Shown: positions 26,865 through 36,109 of the stretch, piece by piece
Layout: every line of letters begins with the position of its first letter
Numbering within the stretch: the first letter of the stretch is position 1
DNA from: Methanoregula sp.
GTDB taxonomy: Archaea > Halobacteriota > Methanomicrobia > Methanomicrobiales > Methanospirillaceae
Length of the DNA stretch: 64,000 nt
NCBI RefSeq assembly: GCF_028679125.1
Contig: NZ_JAJRCG010000009.1
Span: 42,283 to 106,282 of the forward strand
Direction: 5' to 3'
Notes under the pieces: generated by a model
What the model saw: only the letters and a program-made list of their open reading frames with translations
What the model was told of the DNA's origin: nothing
Database searches by the model: none
Program-made: the position numbers and the translations under genes

Positions 26865-27803
26865 TCAGTCCCGGAACGGGATCTCGATCATGTCCAGATC
26901 GTTCGGGATAACGATCTTTCCGGAGTATTTGCCCTGTGCATCATGCATATGCGCCTGGCTGTCCGTGTAGCGGGAGCTGGTGTGGACAAGGACGAGTGTC
27001 TTTGCATTGAGGGCCGTTGCTGCCTCCCCGGCCTGCGCAGCCGTGGCATGATAGAATTCCGCTGCCCGGGCCACTTCAGACTCGTCATACGTGGCGTCAT
27101 GGATCAGGAGATCGGCATCGTGAGCAATATCCATAATTGCCGGGTGGATGGCCCGGGTATCCCCGGTATAGACGATCTTCCGACCCGGACGGGCAGATCC
27201 CATGACCTGCTCCGGCCGGACTTCAGCGACCACATCGCCGTTTTTGACGGTAACTGCTTCTCCCCGCTGGAGTCTCCCGAAGAGCGGGCCGGGTGGCACG
27301 CCAAGGGCTATGGCCTGTTCCCGGTTGAACCTGCCCGGGCGGGGATCTTCTTCCAGCACATACCCGAGGGCCGGGAGGCCGTGTTTCACGCCAAAGGCCG
27401 TGACGGTATATCCTTCGAACCGGGCCCATGATCCGGGTCCCAGTTCAACGGAATCCATGGGGAACTTGAGGTTGAACCGTGCCACGTGGCGGAGCGTCTT
27501 GACAAACTCGTGCACCCATTCCGGACCGTAAATGGTAAGGGGTTCTGTCCGGCCATTGAACGACATGGTCTGCACAAGGCCGAAGATGCCGAGGAAATGA
27601 TCGGCGTGCCAGTGGGAGACGAAGATGGCATTGATGGTGAACCCGCACCGCGCCCGCATCATCTGCTGCTGGGCGCCCTCGCCGCAGTCAAAGAGCAGGG
27701 TGTCCGAACCCCGCCGCACCATGATGCAGGGAGGATTGCGGGTCGGCGTGGGAAGCGCCCCGGCAGTGCCGAGGAAATAGACATGCATGGTCTCGCCGCT
27801 CAT
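26865..27803 (-). CDS. rnz: Ribonuclease Z
   Basis: The protein (312 residues from 27803) has the metallo-beta-lactamase fold of RNase Z: VYFLGTAGALPTPTRNPPC at the start, the zinc motif SHWHADHFLGIFGL, IVYTGDTRAI, and HDATYDES, with a late VLVHTSSRY histidine. It cuts tRNA precursors at the 3' end. ATG at 27803 follows a GGGGGG run by eight bases; an ATG at 27788 is equally possible. The frame is open further upstream to 28067, but that part overlaps the TIM-barrel gene and is rejected. Confidence 0.92.
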   Translation of the reverse strand: MSGETMHVYFLGTAGALPTPTRNPPCIMVRRGSDTLLFDCGEGAQQQMMRARCGFTINAIFVSHWHADHFLGIFGLVQTMSFNGRTEPLTIYGPEWVHEFVKTLRHVARFNLKFPMDSVELGPGSWARFEGYTVTAFGVKHGLPALGYVLEEDPRPGRFNREQAIALGVPPGPLFGRLQRGEAVTVKNGDVVAEVRPEQVMGSARPGRKIVYTGDTRAIHPAIMDIAHDADLLIHDATYDESEVARAAEFYHATAAQAGEAATALNAKTLVLVHTSSRYTDSQAHMHDAQGKYSGKIVIPNDLDMIEIPFRD

Positions 27804-27840
27804 ATCAGATGCCCCCCTGGTTTGCCACTCACCGTTCGTG

Positions 27841-28617
27841 TCACAGGAAATACCTCCGGAACACGGCAAGGCTCTTCTTTGCCTCCTCAACCGATCGACC
27901 TTCAACAACAATACGACGGTCTTTATACCGTGAGGAGATCTCTTTGCCAACCTTCTCCCAGGGTATCGTGCCTTCGCCGAGTGCAAGGTGTTCGTCCGAC
28001 ATGCCGTGGTTGTCGTGGATATGGATGTGGCTGGCTTTGTCAACATACCGGAGGAAATCGTTGACATGCCCGGTGGTGTTCGCGTGCCCGAAGTCGAAGG
28101 TCATCCCGGTGCCTTCGATGCCTTCGGTCATGCCCATCAGCTCTTCAGGGGCCCGGCAGAGGAATTCCTTGAAACTGATCATGTTCTCGAGGCAGGCCAG
28201 CACGCCGTGTTCGGTGGCGCACCTGCCGATCTGGCGAAGCGCCTCTTTCTGGAGTGCCCAGACCTTCTCCGGCATCATCTTGCCAACGGGCGAGATGTAG
28301 CCCGGGTGGATGGTGACCCGGTCGGTCAGCGGAGCAGCGTGTTCAATACAACTGCAGATCTGGCGGATCGATTCCCTCCATATGGGATCGTTGAGGGTGG
28401 CAAGGTTCAGATCCCCGTAGGGTGCATGAACCGAGGCACCAAGGTTTGTGGTTGCCAGTACATCCTGCACCTTCCGGAAACAATCCTTGTTCTCCAGCCG
28501 GTAATTGCCGTCGCTGACGATCTCCCAGCCGGTATACCCGGCCTCTTCGATACCGTACACCCATGCGATATCGTCCCAGACCTTGGCCGATGAGGAGAAA
28601 TAAACGGAGAAACTCAT
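27841..28617 (-). CDS. Sugar phosphate isomerase/epimerase-like TIM-barrel protein
   Basis: The 258-residue protein resembles the xylose isomerase-like/AP endonuclease 2 superfamily: ASVHAPYGDLNLAT, VTIHPGYISP, ACLENMISFKEF, GMTFDFGHANTTGH and HIHIHDNHG, ending with IVVEGRSVEEAKKSL. These conserved His, Glu and Asp residues usually bind a divalent metal. The exact sugar or nucleotide substrate is not predictable. It overlaps the upstream kinase-like gene by four bases and lies just upstream of RNase Z in the same direction. Confidence 0.85.
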   Translation of the reverse strand: MSFSVYFSSSAKVWDDIAWVYGIEEAGYTGWEIVSDGNYRLENKDCFRKVQDVLATTNLGASVHAPYGDLNLATLNDPIWRESIRQICSCIEHAAPLTDRVTIHPGYISPVGKMMPEKVWALQKEALRQIGRCATEHGVLACLENMISFKEFLCRAPEELMGMTEGIEGTGMTFDFGHANTTGHVNDFLRYVDKASHIHIHDNHGMSDEHLALGEGTIPWEKVGKEISSRYKDRRIVVEGRSVEEAKKSLAVFRRYFL

Positions 28618-29162
28618 GAGTCCCCCCGCAACCGGAGCAGGAGATGCTGGACAGCGTCAGAAAATTCCGCCAGCGTCCCCTCGTTCTCAAGGTGAACGTC
28701 TGCTTCTTTGAGGGCATTGCCAAGACCCCAGCCCAGTTCCCTCGTATCCCGGTTGTGCAGGGCATCGGCGGTGGTGAAATCATCCGACCGTGCGCGTGCG
28801 GCGATCCGTGCAAGCCGTTTCTCAAATGAGGACTCGATGCTGATCAGGGTGAAGCCGGGGAAGTTTTTCCGGAAGAGCGCAACTTCCGTATCCCCCCGTA
28901 TGCCGTCCACGAGAACAAGGGGGGTGGATTGTTTCTGGATCTCGGGAATACAGAGCCGGGCGATTGCATCCATGCCCCGCTCGGCCCGGAGCCGGTTGGC
29001 CGTTGCCCCGAAGTTCGCATCATTGGGTATAAGCCCTGCATCCTGTACGGCTCTCCGTATCATGTCGCCCATGACAATGACAGGAATACCCGTTTCCTGT
29101 GCTATCCGGGAGAATTCACCTTTTCCGCTTGCGGGCATCCCGACGACGCCAATCACTCTCAT
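28614..29162 (-). CDS. AAA-type P-loop nucleotide kinase-like protein (UPF0200)
   Basis: From the ATG at 29162 the 182-residue protein starts RVIGVVGMPASGKGEFSRIA, a P-loop, followed by VIVMGDMIRRAV, LVLVDGIRGDTEV and RLARIAARARSDD. This pattern fits the archaeal UPF0200 family, related to dephospho-CoA and adenylate kinases. The in-frame extension to 29222 lacks conserved residues and covers the neighbour. The gene overlaps the radical SAM gene by 47 bp upstream and the TIM-barrel gene by four bp downstream, so a tight operon is likely. Substrate unknown. Confidence 0.85.
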   Translation of the reverse strand: MRVIGVVGMPASGKGEFSRIAQETGIPVIVMGDMIRRAVQDAGLIPNDANFGATANRLRAERGMDAIARLCIPEIQKQSTPLVLVDGIRGDTEVALFRKNFPGFTLISIESSFEKRLARIAARARSDDFTTADALHNRDTRELGWGLGNALKEADVHLENEGTLAEFSDAVQHLLLRLRGDS

Positions 29163-29940
29163 AGGATATTTCACCAATCTCCCGTGTCCGAATCCGCACT
29201 GTCCTCCCCAGGTCATCGGCAATGGTTTTGAGCTCTGCCAGAGTCAGGGGAGGATGGTTCTCCTGAAGATTTCGTTGTTTACAGATATATTCCCCATTGG
29301 TCATATCTGGTGCAGTCTCGCGCATCCGGATGATCTTGTGCTCGCCCTGTTGGAGGACGAGCGGGGTGGTCCCGATCTCCGAAGAGATCTTCCCGATATA
29401 GTCCGCGTTCTCGTAAAATGCCGTGATGACAATCTCCAGTTCAGAGAGAATATCGTCCCGCGATGCTTTTTTGCAGATGCCAATCGACTGTTTGAGGTTC
29501 TTCTCATAGTTCGCAACAGGGAGCGTACGGTATCCGCCCTGTATGCCGGAGAACCCCTCCCATCGCGTCTTATAATCAATGGCGATCCGGTCCACCAGGC
29601 GCTCCTGGATGAGACTGTCCAGCGTGTCCGGGAAGAGGCCGTTGGTCTGGATCGCGACTTTCATGTCTAGTGTTCTCGCATACCGGGCGAGTGCGATGAC
29701 AGCATCGCGCTGGAGCGTGGGTTCCCCCCCGGAGATCACGATGCCGCTGACAAAGGGGGCCGATGAGGCGATCATCTCCGTCACCTCATCGAGGTCGCGA
29801 TAATCCTCTCCTGTCTGGATGGCCTCGTTCTGGCAGTAGGAGCACCGCAGGGGGCATCCCCGCAAAAAGATCGTGCAGACGGCACGTCCCCGCCAGTCTA
29901 TTGTTGAAAGGGGAACAAAGCCGCCGAAATTGATCCTGAT
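29116..29940 (-). CDS. Radical SAM activating protein (NrdG2/PflA-like)
   Basis: The full protein (about 274 residues) reads RINFGGFVPLSTIDWRGRAV, then FLRGCPLRCSYCQNEAI with the CxxxCxxC that binds the 4Fe-4S cluster. GIVISGGEPTLQRDAVI and IAIDYKTRWEGF follow. This matches activases of the anaerobic ribonucleotide reductase or pyruvate formate-lyase type, which make glycyl radicals with S-adenosylmethionine. The N-terminal INFGGFVP segment has no ATG, GTG or TTG before it. GGTGAT at 29944-29949 is followed three bases later by ATC at 29938-29940, the apparent start. A TTG at 29865 would remove about 25 conserved residues. Confidence 0.85.
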   Translation of the reverse strand: MRINFGGFVPLSTIDWRGRAVCTIFLRGCPLRCSYCQNEAIQTGEDYRDLDEVTEMIASSAPFVSGIVISGGEPTLQRDAVIALARYARTLDMKVAIQTNGLFPDTLDSLIQERLVDRIAIDYKTRWEGFSGIQGGYRTLPVANYEKNLKQSIGICKKASRDDILSELEIVITAFYENADYIGKISSEIGTTPLVLQQGEHKIIRMRETAPDMTNGEYICKQRNLQENHPPLTLAELKTIADDLGRTVRIRTREIGEISYESDWRRRDARKRKR

Positions 29941-30073
29941 ACGATCACCGTACCCGATTATTTATTATCGTGGTTATTTGAGGGTATTGAGATCCAAACA
30001 GAAACCGGTTGCAGGATTCCGAAATAAATCGCGATGCAATCCAAAAATGTGCGTGGTAAAAAAGAGATGTTAA

Positions 30074-31351
30074 TCAGAACTTGAAGTGGCGGTTGACGAT
30101 CTTGATTGCGCAATAATCGCCGCACATCGTGCACCCGTCAGTATCGGCAGGCATGCGCTCGTCGCGGATCTTCTTTGCCCGGGCAGGGTTCATGGCAACC
30201 GCGAACTGGCGTCCCCAGTCAAGGTCGCGGCGTGCGTGTCCCATCTCGAGGTCGGCTGCACGGGTCTTCTTCAGCTTGATCATGTCGCCGACATGCGCTG
30301 CGATACGGGAACTCATGACGCCTTCGTATACCTCTTCCGGTGTTGGCAGGGCAAGGTGTTCGGCAGGGGTGACGTAGCAGATGAAGTCCGCACCCAGCGA
30401 GGAGGAGATGGCAGCGCCGATGGCGGCAACCCGGTCGTCGTAACCCGGGGCGATATCGGTCACAATGGGGCCGAGCATGTAGAACGGCTTGTTGTTGGTG
30501 ACCTTCTTCATCAGCTGGACGTTGGTTGCGATCTCGTCGATCGGCACGTGGCCCGGGCCTTCGACAATCACCTGGACGTTCTGCTCGTGCGCCTTGTCTG
30601 CGAGTTCTGCGTTGATGAGCAGTTCCTGGATCCCGGCCCGGTCGGTGGCGTCGTGGATTGCGCCGGCCCGCATGCCGTTGCCCATCGAGAGGGTGACCTC
30701 GTGCTCCTTCATGATCTCAAGGAGATAGTCGAACTCGGCGTAGAGCGGGTTCTCCTTCTCGTTGTGGAGCATCCACGCGGTCATGAACGCCCCTCCCCGG
30801 GAGACAAGCCCTGCATGGCGCCCCTGGTTCTTCAGGCGCTTGACCGTCTCCCAGTTGATGCCGGTGTGGATGGCCATGAAGTTGGTGCCGAGTTTTGCCT
30901 GTTCTGCCGTGATGCGGAAGAGGTCATCCTCTTTCATGTTCACGACAGCGCCGTCTTTCTGTGCCGCTTCAATGAATGCCTGGTACAGGGGAACGCAGCC
31001 GACACTGAGCGTGGTATTTGCTATGATCTGCCGGCGGATCTCCTGGAAGTCCCCGCCCGTTGAGAGTTCCATGAGGGTGTCTGCACCGGCGAGTTCTGCC
31101 TGCCGCGCCTTCTCGATCTCCTGGGGGATATCGACGATATCAGTGGAAGTCCCGATAGAGGCATTCACCTTGGTGCGGAGCCCTTCGCCGATACCGCAGA
31201 TCTTCACCTTGCGATAGGGGGAGACCGGGATAACGATATGCCCTTCGGCAACGCTGCGCCGGACGAAGTCTTCGGTGACTCCTTCCTGCTTTGCAACGAT
31301 CTTCATCTCTTCAGTGACGATGCCGCGCTTGGCATCTGCGACAATACTCAT
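30074..31351 (-). CDS. thiC: Phosphomethylpyrimidine synthase ThiC
   Basis: The 425-residue product is a ThiC: VKICGIGEGLRTKVNASIGT at the start of the barrel, ELSTGGDFQEIRRQI, MAIHTGINW, SRGGAFMTAWM, VIVEGPGHVP, LGPIVTDIAPGYD, and the C-terminal iron-sulphur motif CTMCGDYCAIK. It makes the thiamine pyrimidine HMP-phosphate from aminoimidazole ribotide using radical chemistry. The cysteine spacing here is C-x2-C-x3-C, as read. I see no TPP riboswitch in the 256-bp upstream spacer, which it shares with the divergent Cdc48 gene. Confidence 0.95.
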   Translation of the reverse strand: MSIVADAKRGIVTEEMKIVAKQEGVTEDFVRRSVAEGHIVIPVSPYRKVKICGIGEGLRTKVNASIGTSTDIVDIPQEIEKARQAELAGADTLMELSTGGDFQEIRRQIIANTTLSVGCVPLYQAFIEAAQKDGAVVNMKEDDLFRITAEQAKLGTNFMAIHTGINWETVKRLKNQGRHAGLVSRGGAFMTAWMLHNEKENPLYAEFDYLLEIMKEHEVTLSMGNGMRAGAIHDATDRAGIQELLINAELADKAHEQNVQVIVEGPGHVPIDEIATNVQLMKKVTNNKPFYMLGPIVTDIAPGYDDRVAAIGAAISSSLGADFICYVTPAEHLALPTPEEVYEGVMSSRIAAHVGDMIKLKKTRAADLEMGHARRDLDWGRQFAVAMNPARAKKIRDERMPADTDGCTMCGDYCAIKIVNRHFKF

Positions 31352-31548
31352 ACTATACTGGTTTCGGTAAAGACCAGATAAAGGCTCGGTTTTTCAATTC
31401 TGGACTAAATCTGGCTTGTTAAGTGGACAAGTAAAGTTGAATTGGAATAACGCAGATTATTTTGTTCTGTAAATCTCTCTTAGCCACATGGCAATCTTCC
31501 CGCCACTCCCTTTCTTTTTGTAGAAACGGTCTTTGCATCTCTCGGAAT

Positions 31549-31560
31549 GTTTATATATAA
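31549..31560 (+). promoter_or_regulatory. TATA box of the Cdc48-Hsp20 transcript
   Basis: GTTTATATATAA lies about 50 bp before the ATG at 31608 in an AT-rich stretch. This distance fits an archaeal promoter with a short 5' leader containing the GAGGTG ribosome site. Confidence 0.65.
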
Positions 31561-31607
31561 TATTGCACTAACTAATGGTAAACCTTGAACAAACGAGGTG
31601 TTTTACG

Positions 31608-33998
31608 ATGACAGAAGTGAATTATTTCGAAGTTACGGTAAAGGAAGCAGCGCATGATGATACCGGCCGGGGTATTGCGCGGCTCAGTATCGAGGTGATG
31701 AAGAAACTCGGGCTGGTTTCCGGTGATGTGATCGAGATCCAGGGCAAGAAGAAGGCCGCAGCAATCGTCTGGCCGGGATTTGCCCAGGATACCGGGTTTG
31801 CATTGCTCCGTATTGACGGGAACATTCGCGGGAACGCCGGTACCGGCATTGACGAGAAGGTCCGGATCTGCAAATCCGAGGCAGAGTACGCAAAGAAGAT
31901 CGTTGTCCAGCCCACCCAGCCGATACGTCTTGTGGGAGGTGAGCAATACCTCTCGCGGGTATTGCGCGGGCGGCCGGTGATCGAAGGCCAGGCTGTCCGC
32001 GTTGACGTGATCGGGAATTCCATTACCCTCATCATCACCAAAGTTGCCCCCAAGGGCATGGTCATTGTTACTGATGACACCGAGATCGAGCTCAAGGAAG
32101 AGGCCTACAAACCCGAAGAGGGCAAACAGGAGATGTCCGATATCCACTACGAGGATATCGGGGGTCTTGGCCGCGAACTCCAGCTCGTGCGTGAGATGAT
32201 CGAGCTCCCGCTCCGTCACCCGGAGATCTTCGAACGCCTGGGCATCCAGCCGCCCAAGGGCGTACTGCTCTACGGTCCCCCGGGTACCGGAAAAACCCTG
32301 ATTGCAAAAGCCGTGGCAAACGAGGTGGACGCCCACTTCATCACCCTCTCCGGCCCGGAGATCATGAGCAAGTACTATGGCGAGAGCGAGAAAGGGCTCC
32401 GCGAGAAATTTGAGGAAGCAGAGCAGAACGCGCCTTCCATCATCTTCATCGATGAGATCGATGCGATCGCGCCGAAGCGTGCAGAAGTACAGGGAGAAGT
32501 TGAACGGCGCGTTGTCGCCCAGCTGCTGGCACTCATGGACGGCCTGAAAGGCCGGGGCCAGGTCATTGTCATAGCGGCAACCAACCTCCCGGACTCCATT
32601 GACCCGGCCCTCCGGCGCGGCGGCCGGTTCGATCGGGAGATCGAGATCGGTATCCCGGACAAGAAAGGCCGGCTGGAGATCTTCCAGGTGCACACCCGTG
32701 GTGTCCCGCTTGCAGACGATGTGAAGATCGACGAATTCGCCAATGTCACCCACGGCTTTGTCGGCGCGGATATCGCCCTTCTCGTGAAAGAGGCGGCAAT
32801 GCATGCGCTGAGGAAGGTGATCCCGCAGATCAAGATCGACGAGGATATCCCCAACGAAGTGCTCGATGCGCTGAGGGTGACGAACGAGGACTTTTCCGAG
32901 GCCCGCAAACACGTGGAGCCCTCCGCAATGCGCGAGGTTCTGGTGGAGGTGCCTGATGTCACCTGGAATCATGTTGGCGGGCTTGAGGAGGTAAAACAGG
33001 AATTAAAAGAGGCCGTGGAATGGCCGCTCAAGTACCCGGATGTCTTCGACAGATTACACGCAAAGGCCCCGAAAGGAATCCTGATGTTCGGTCCGCCCGG
33101 GACCGGCAAGACCCTGCTCGCCAAGGCCGTGGCCAATGAGAGCGAGTGCAACTTCATCTCGGTGAAAGGTCCTGAACTGCTCTCAAAGTGGGTAGGTGAA
33201 TCTGAAAAGGGGGTACGGGAGATCTTCAGGAAGGCCCGGCAGGCATCCCCGTCGATCATCTTCTTCGACGAGGTCGATGCGCTGGTGCCCAAGCGCGGGA
33301 GCTACCAGGGCTCCTCGCATGTCACCGAGAGCGTGGTCTCCCAGATCCTGACCGAACTGGACGGTATGGAGGAACTGAAAAATGTCACCATTATCGCGGC
33401 CACCAACCGGCCGGATATGCTGGACGATGCCCTGCTCCGCCCGGGCCGGCTCGAACGCCACATCTACGTCCCCGCCCCGGATGAGGAGAGCCGGAAGAAG
33501 ATCTTCGAGGTGTACCTCGGCGGCGAGACGGGCAGCATCCTTGCAAAGGATGTGGATATCGGTGCACTGGTGGCCCAGACGGAAGGCTATGTCGGGGCCG
33601 ACATCGAGGCGCTTGTCCGCGAGGCTAAGATGGCGTCTATGCGCGACTTCATCATACAGATGGGCGGGAGGACCGAGCAGGAACGCAAGGATGCGATAAA
33701 GAACGTGATGCTGACAAAAGCTCATTTCGATGCAGCAATCCTCCGGGTGAAGGGATCCCTTGACAGGGATGCAATAGAGATGTCCGAGCGGCAGGCATGG
33801 GCAATGCTCTACAACCAGGACCAGCGTGCCATCCTGGAGAAGGCAGTCGTGCTGATCCGCCAGGCCGGCATGGCCCATAAGAAATCTGATGACAAGCAGA
33901 TCGGGGAATTGCATAATGCCGTCTATGCACGGAAGAAGGATCTTGCGGCAATTGCGAAAATGACCGAGTCGCTTGAGAAGAACCTGGAGAAAGCATAG
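31608..33998 (+). CDS. Cdc48/VCP-family AAA+ ATPase
   Basis: The 796-residue protein has the Cdc48 layout: an N-terminal double-psi barrel ([32 protein letters not shown]), then two AAA domains. Each has GPPGTGKT Walker A, a Walker B ([14 protein letters not shown] and [14 protein letters not shown]) and an arginine-finger region ([28 protein letters not shown]). It unfolds protein substrates with ATP, for example for the archaeal proteasome. The ATG at 31608 follows GAGGTG; an in-frame ATG at 31575 lacks such a site. The Hsp20 gene follows after 33 bp, which suggests a shared protein-quality transcript. Confidence 0.96.
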   Translation: MTEVNYFEVTVKEAAHDDTGRGIARLSIEVMKKLGLVSGDVIEIQGKKKAAAIVWPGFAQDTGFALLRIDGNIRGNAGTGIDEKVRICKSEAEYAKKIVVQPTQPIRLVGGEQYLSRVLRGRPVIEGQAVRVDVIGNSITLIITKVAPKGMVIVTDDTEIELKEEAYKPEEGKQEMSDIHYEDIGGLGRELQLVREMIELPLRHPEIFERLGIQPPKGVLLYGPPGTGKTLIAKAVANEVDAHFITLSGPEIMSKYYGESEKGLREKFEEAEQNAPSIIFIDEIDAIAPKRAEVQGEVERRVVAQLLALMDGLKGRGQVIVIAATNLPDSIDPALRRGGRFDREIEIGIPDKKGRLEIFQVHTRGVPLADDVKIDEFANVTHGFVGADIALLVKEAAMHALRKVIPQIKIDEDIPNEVLDALRVTNEDFSEARKHVEPSAMREVLVEVPDVTWNHVGGLEEVKQELKEAVEWPLKYPDVFDRLHAKAPKGILMFGPPGTGKTLLAKAVANESECNFISVKGPELLSKWVGESEKGVREIFRKARQASPSIIFFDEVDALVPKRGSYQGSSHVTESVVSQILTELDGMEELKNVTIIAATNRPDMLDDALLRPGRLERHIYVPAPDEESRKKIFEVYLGGETGSILAKDVDIGALVAQTEGYVGADIEALVREAKMASMRDFIIQMGGRTEQERKDAIKNVMLTKAHFDAAILRVKGSLDRDAIEMSERQAWAMLYNQDQRAILEKAVVLIRQAGMAHKKSDDKQIGELHNAVYARKKDLAAIAKMTESLEKNLEKA

Positions 33999-34031
33999 AA
34001 CAACCAACGAGGTTAAAACGAGGTGAGAGAT

Positions 34032-34487
34032 ATGAACGGAGATCCAATGGATATGTTCGAAGAGATGGATGAGATGTTCGCCCGGCTCTTCGCTCGTATG
34101 AATCAGGAATTTATGACCGGTAACCCGGAGGTATATGAGTACCGGATCGTTATCAGCAATGACAGAGCCCCCGGAAGGATGCAGGAGATCCCTGCCCCCG
34201 CATCACGGGCAGCCAGCGAACCATTTGCCGAGATCCACCGGATTGGCAATGAGACCAAGGTGATCACCGAGCTCCCCGGTGTAACCGATGAGATGATCCG
34301 GCTTGATGTGAAGGGGAGCACACTGATCATTGATGCCGGGGATGCGGAGCATCATTATCACACGACCGCAGACCTGCCCCCGGTTGATGCGGCATCGATG
34401 CAGAAGTCGTTCAGGAACGGGGTCCTGGAAGTGAGCTTCCGGAACCTGCCCGATGCAGCGTCTGTCCCGGAGCCCGGGAAGAACTAA
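34032..34487 (+). CDS. Hsp20/alpha-crystallin family small heat shock protein
   Basis: The 151-residue protein has an N-terminal Met- and acid-rich stretch (MDMFEEMDEMFARLFARM) and an alpha-crystallin domain: PFAEIHRIGNETKVITELPG, LDVKGSTLIIDAG, and SFRNGVLEVSF with the usual GVLEV motif. Such proteins hold unfolding proteins until chaperones act. A GAGGTGA site precedes the ATG at 34032. Directly downstream of Cdc48, so holding and unfolding activities are probably expressed together. Repeat copy 2 begins just ten bases after the stop. Confidence 0.9.
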   Translation: MNGDPMDMFEEMDEMFARLFARMNQEFMTGNPEVYEYRIVISNDRAPGRMQEIPAPASRAASEPFAEIHRIGNETKVITELPGVTDEMIRLDVKGSTLIIDAGDAEHHYHTTADLPPVDAASMQKSFRNGVLEVSFRNLPDAASVPEPGKN

Positions 34488-34497
34488 CCTTTTTTTT

Positions 34498-34801
34498 GGT
34501 GATTGTGTAACATCCACCAAAAGTGCGATAAACCTGAAATAAAATTTTCATTGCCGCTCTTAGGGGCCCCGGCAAGAATCTGCCCCCGCTGATCGGGCAT
34601 CCCCCGGTTGCGCGTATTACCTGTACCTGTATGTACACCCAATTAAGGTAATGCCGAGGCATCGCACTGCGCCCCGTCCCCCTCGGGGGACTGGCGGCGC
34701 AAGAGTGGGGATATATTTTTTGTGTTCTCCGGAACACAAATCAAAAAAACTGAATTGGCTCAATACTGACCTGGGTTAGTGGTGGACTTTACTCACTCAC
34801 C
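34498..34801. repeat. MITE-like element, copy 2
   Basis: This 304-bp copy begins GGTGATTGTGTAAC and ends TTACTCACTCACC. It shares long blocks with copies 1 and 3, such as GTAATGCCGAGGCATCGCA and ATTGGCTCAATACT. It is flanked by eight T upstream and seven T downstream, which looks like a target duplication in a T run. It sits right after the hsp20 stop, so it may also end or fold the transcript. No coding capacity is evident. Confidence 0.82.
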
Positions 34802-35183
34802 TTTTTTTAATCCTGCCTGCAGCGGGTTGCAGCCGGATTGCACATCACCTGCCCGGAAAAATCAATCGCGATGAAATGGGAGTTTGCGAGATGATAGCAG
34901 GTTAATTGACCTGCAATTTTTTCATCTCTCCCTAGTGAGTCCATGGGATGATCCCCCGGACCCTGCATAAAAAATCCTTGCGGGGTATGAGGGGGAGATG
35001 AAATTTTTCTCATCATGGGAACCTCATCGCGGATATTACCGGGTACACTTCTGGTTGTCCGAATGCCATTGCGTGGGATAATAATCCTGATAAACCCCGC
35101 CATCAAAAGACTACACACATCGGGGTGTCCGGCAGGACTTCCCGGGTTGCATGCCCGATTGTGGCAGAGGAAGGCGGTACCAC
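34802..35183. other. Intergenic region between repeat copy 2 and fbp
   Basis: No gene recognised. It holds one hairpin followed by T residues (see 34897-34922). The fructose-bisphosphatase start at 35184 is preceded by GAGGAAGGCGG, which contains plausible ribosome-binding bases. Confidence 0.5.
34897..34922 (+). terminator. Hairpin with T run
   Basis: GCAGGT at 34897-34902 pairs with ACCTGC at 34909-34914 over a six-base loop, followed by AATTTTTT. It resembles an intrinsic terminator, though archaea mostly use T runs alone. Confidence 0.4.
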
Positions 35184-36089
35184 ATGAAACTCAAAGAATT
35201 CCTTGAGAGCACGGGAACAGAGAAGAACCTCGCGGAACTGATCCTCTTTCTTGGCAGGCAGGCACCCGCCATCAGGAAGGGATTTCTCTCAACCGGTGTG
35301 AAGCCAGCAGAGAAGGATAAGACGCGGAACGCGTATGGCGAGGAGCAGATGCCCCTTGACAAGTACGCGGACTCGGTCTTTGTCGAGGGAATACGATCCT
35401 CCCGCCTTGCCCGGTACGTTGCCACGGAAGAGCAGGAGAAGGTTGTCGAAGTCGAGAACCCGAAAGCCCAGTTCGGCGTTGTCATCGACCCGATTGACGG
35501 ATCCTCGCTTATCGATGTGAACCTCTGTGTCGGGACCATTATCGGTATCTATCCCGGGCATGTCCTTGCAAAGGGGTCGACCCTGGTTGCTGCCATGTAC
35601 CTGCTCTACGGGCCGGTCACGACCCTCACCGTCACCACCGGCAAGGGTGTCCACGAGTTTGTCATGGACGAGTCCGGTGAATATCTCCTGCGGCAGCGGG
35701 ACCTGAAGATTCCCGAGGGGAAGGTCTTCGCGCCCGGCGCCCTCCGGAAGGACTACCTCCCCGCCCATGCCCGGTGGATCGCGCAGCTTGAGCAGGAAGG
35801 CTACAAGCTCCGGTTCAGCGGCTGCTTTGTTGCCGATGTCCACCAGATCCTCCACAAGGGCGGTGCCTTCACCTATCCCGGGGTGAAGGGAAAAGAGAAG
35901 GGAAAACTGCGTCTCCTCTACGAGGCCAACCCGATGGGGAAGATCATCCACGAAGCCGGTGGTGCGGTGAGCAACGGGAAGACGGATATTCTCGGCATTG
36001 CGCCCAAGGCCATCGACGATGTCACCCCGATTTATATCGGTGGCAAAAAGGAGATTGCGCTGATTGAAAAATTTATGCATGAAGGATGA
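35184..36089 (+). CDS. fbp: Fructose-1,6-bisphosphatase, class I
   Basis: The 301-residue protein has class I FBPase motifs: the VATEEQ segment, the metal site [35 protein letters not shown], and [20 protein letters not shown]. It removes the 1-phosphate of fructose 1,6-bisphosphate in gluconeogenesis. The ATG at 35184 is chosen over an earlier in-frame GTG-like start at 35151, which has no conserved residues. The gene is followed at 20 bp by a class II aldolase gene and lies near a second, unrelated FBP phosphatase/aldolase at 37903. Confidence 0.92.
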   Translation: MKLKEFLESTGTEKNLAELILFLGRQAPAIRKGFLSTGVKPAEKDKTRNAYGEEQMPLDKYADSVFVEGIRSSRLARYVATEEQEKVVEVENPKAQFGVVIDPIDGSSLIDVNLCVGTIIGIYPGHVLAKGSTLVAAMYLLYGPVTTLTVTTGKGVHEFVMDESGEYLLRQRDLKIPEGKVFAPGALRKDYLPAHARWIAQLEQEGYKLRFSGCFVADVHQILHKGGAFTYPGVKGKEKGKLRLLYEANPMGKIIHEAGGAVSNGKTDILGIAPKAIDDVTPIYIGGKKEIALIEKFMHEG

Positions 36090-36109
36090 ATACACTGGAG
36101 TGATGCAGT

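Noticed and set aside
26865..28067. 400-residue reading of the RNase Z frame
   Set aside because: The first 88 codons overlap the TIM-barrel gene and show no conserved residues.
31352..31607. Possible TPP riboswitch before thiC
   Set aside because: I could not find the conserved CTGAGA or ACCTGA blocks in the leader.
34498..34801. Short ORFs in the repeat copies that give similar peptides
   Set aside because: The frames are not kept with consistent starts and stops among copies, so similarity follows from shared DNA.
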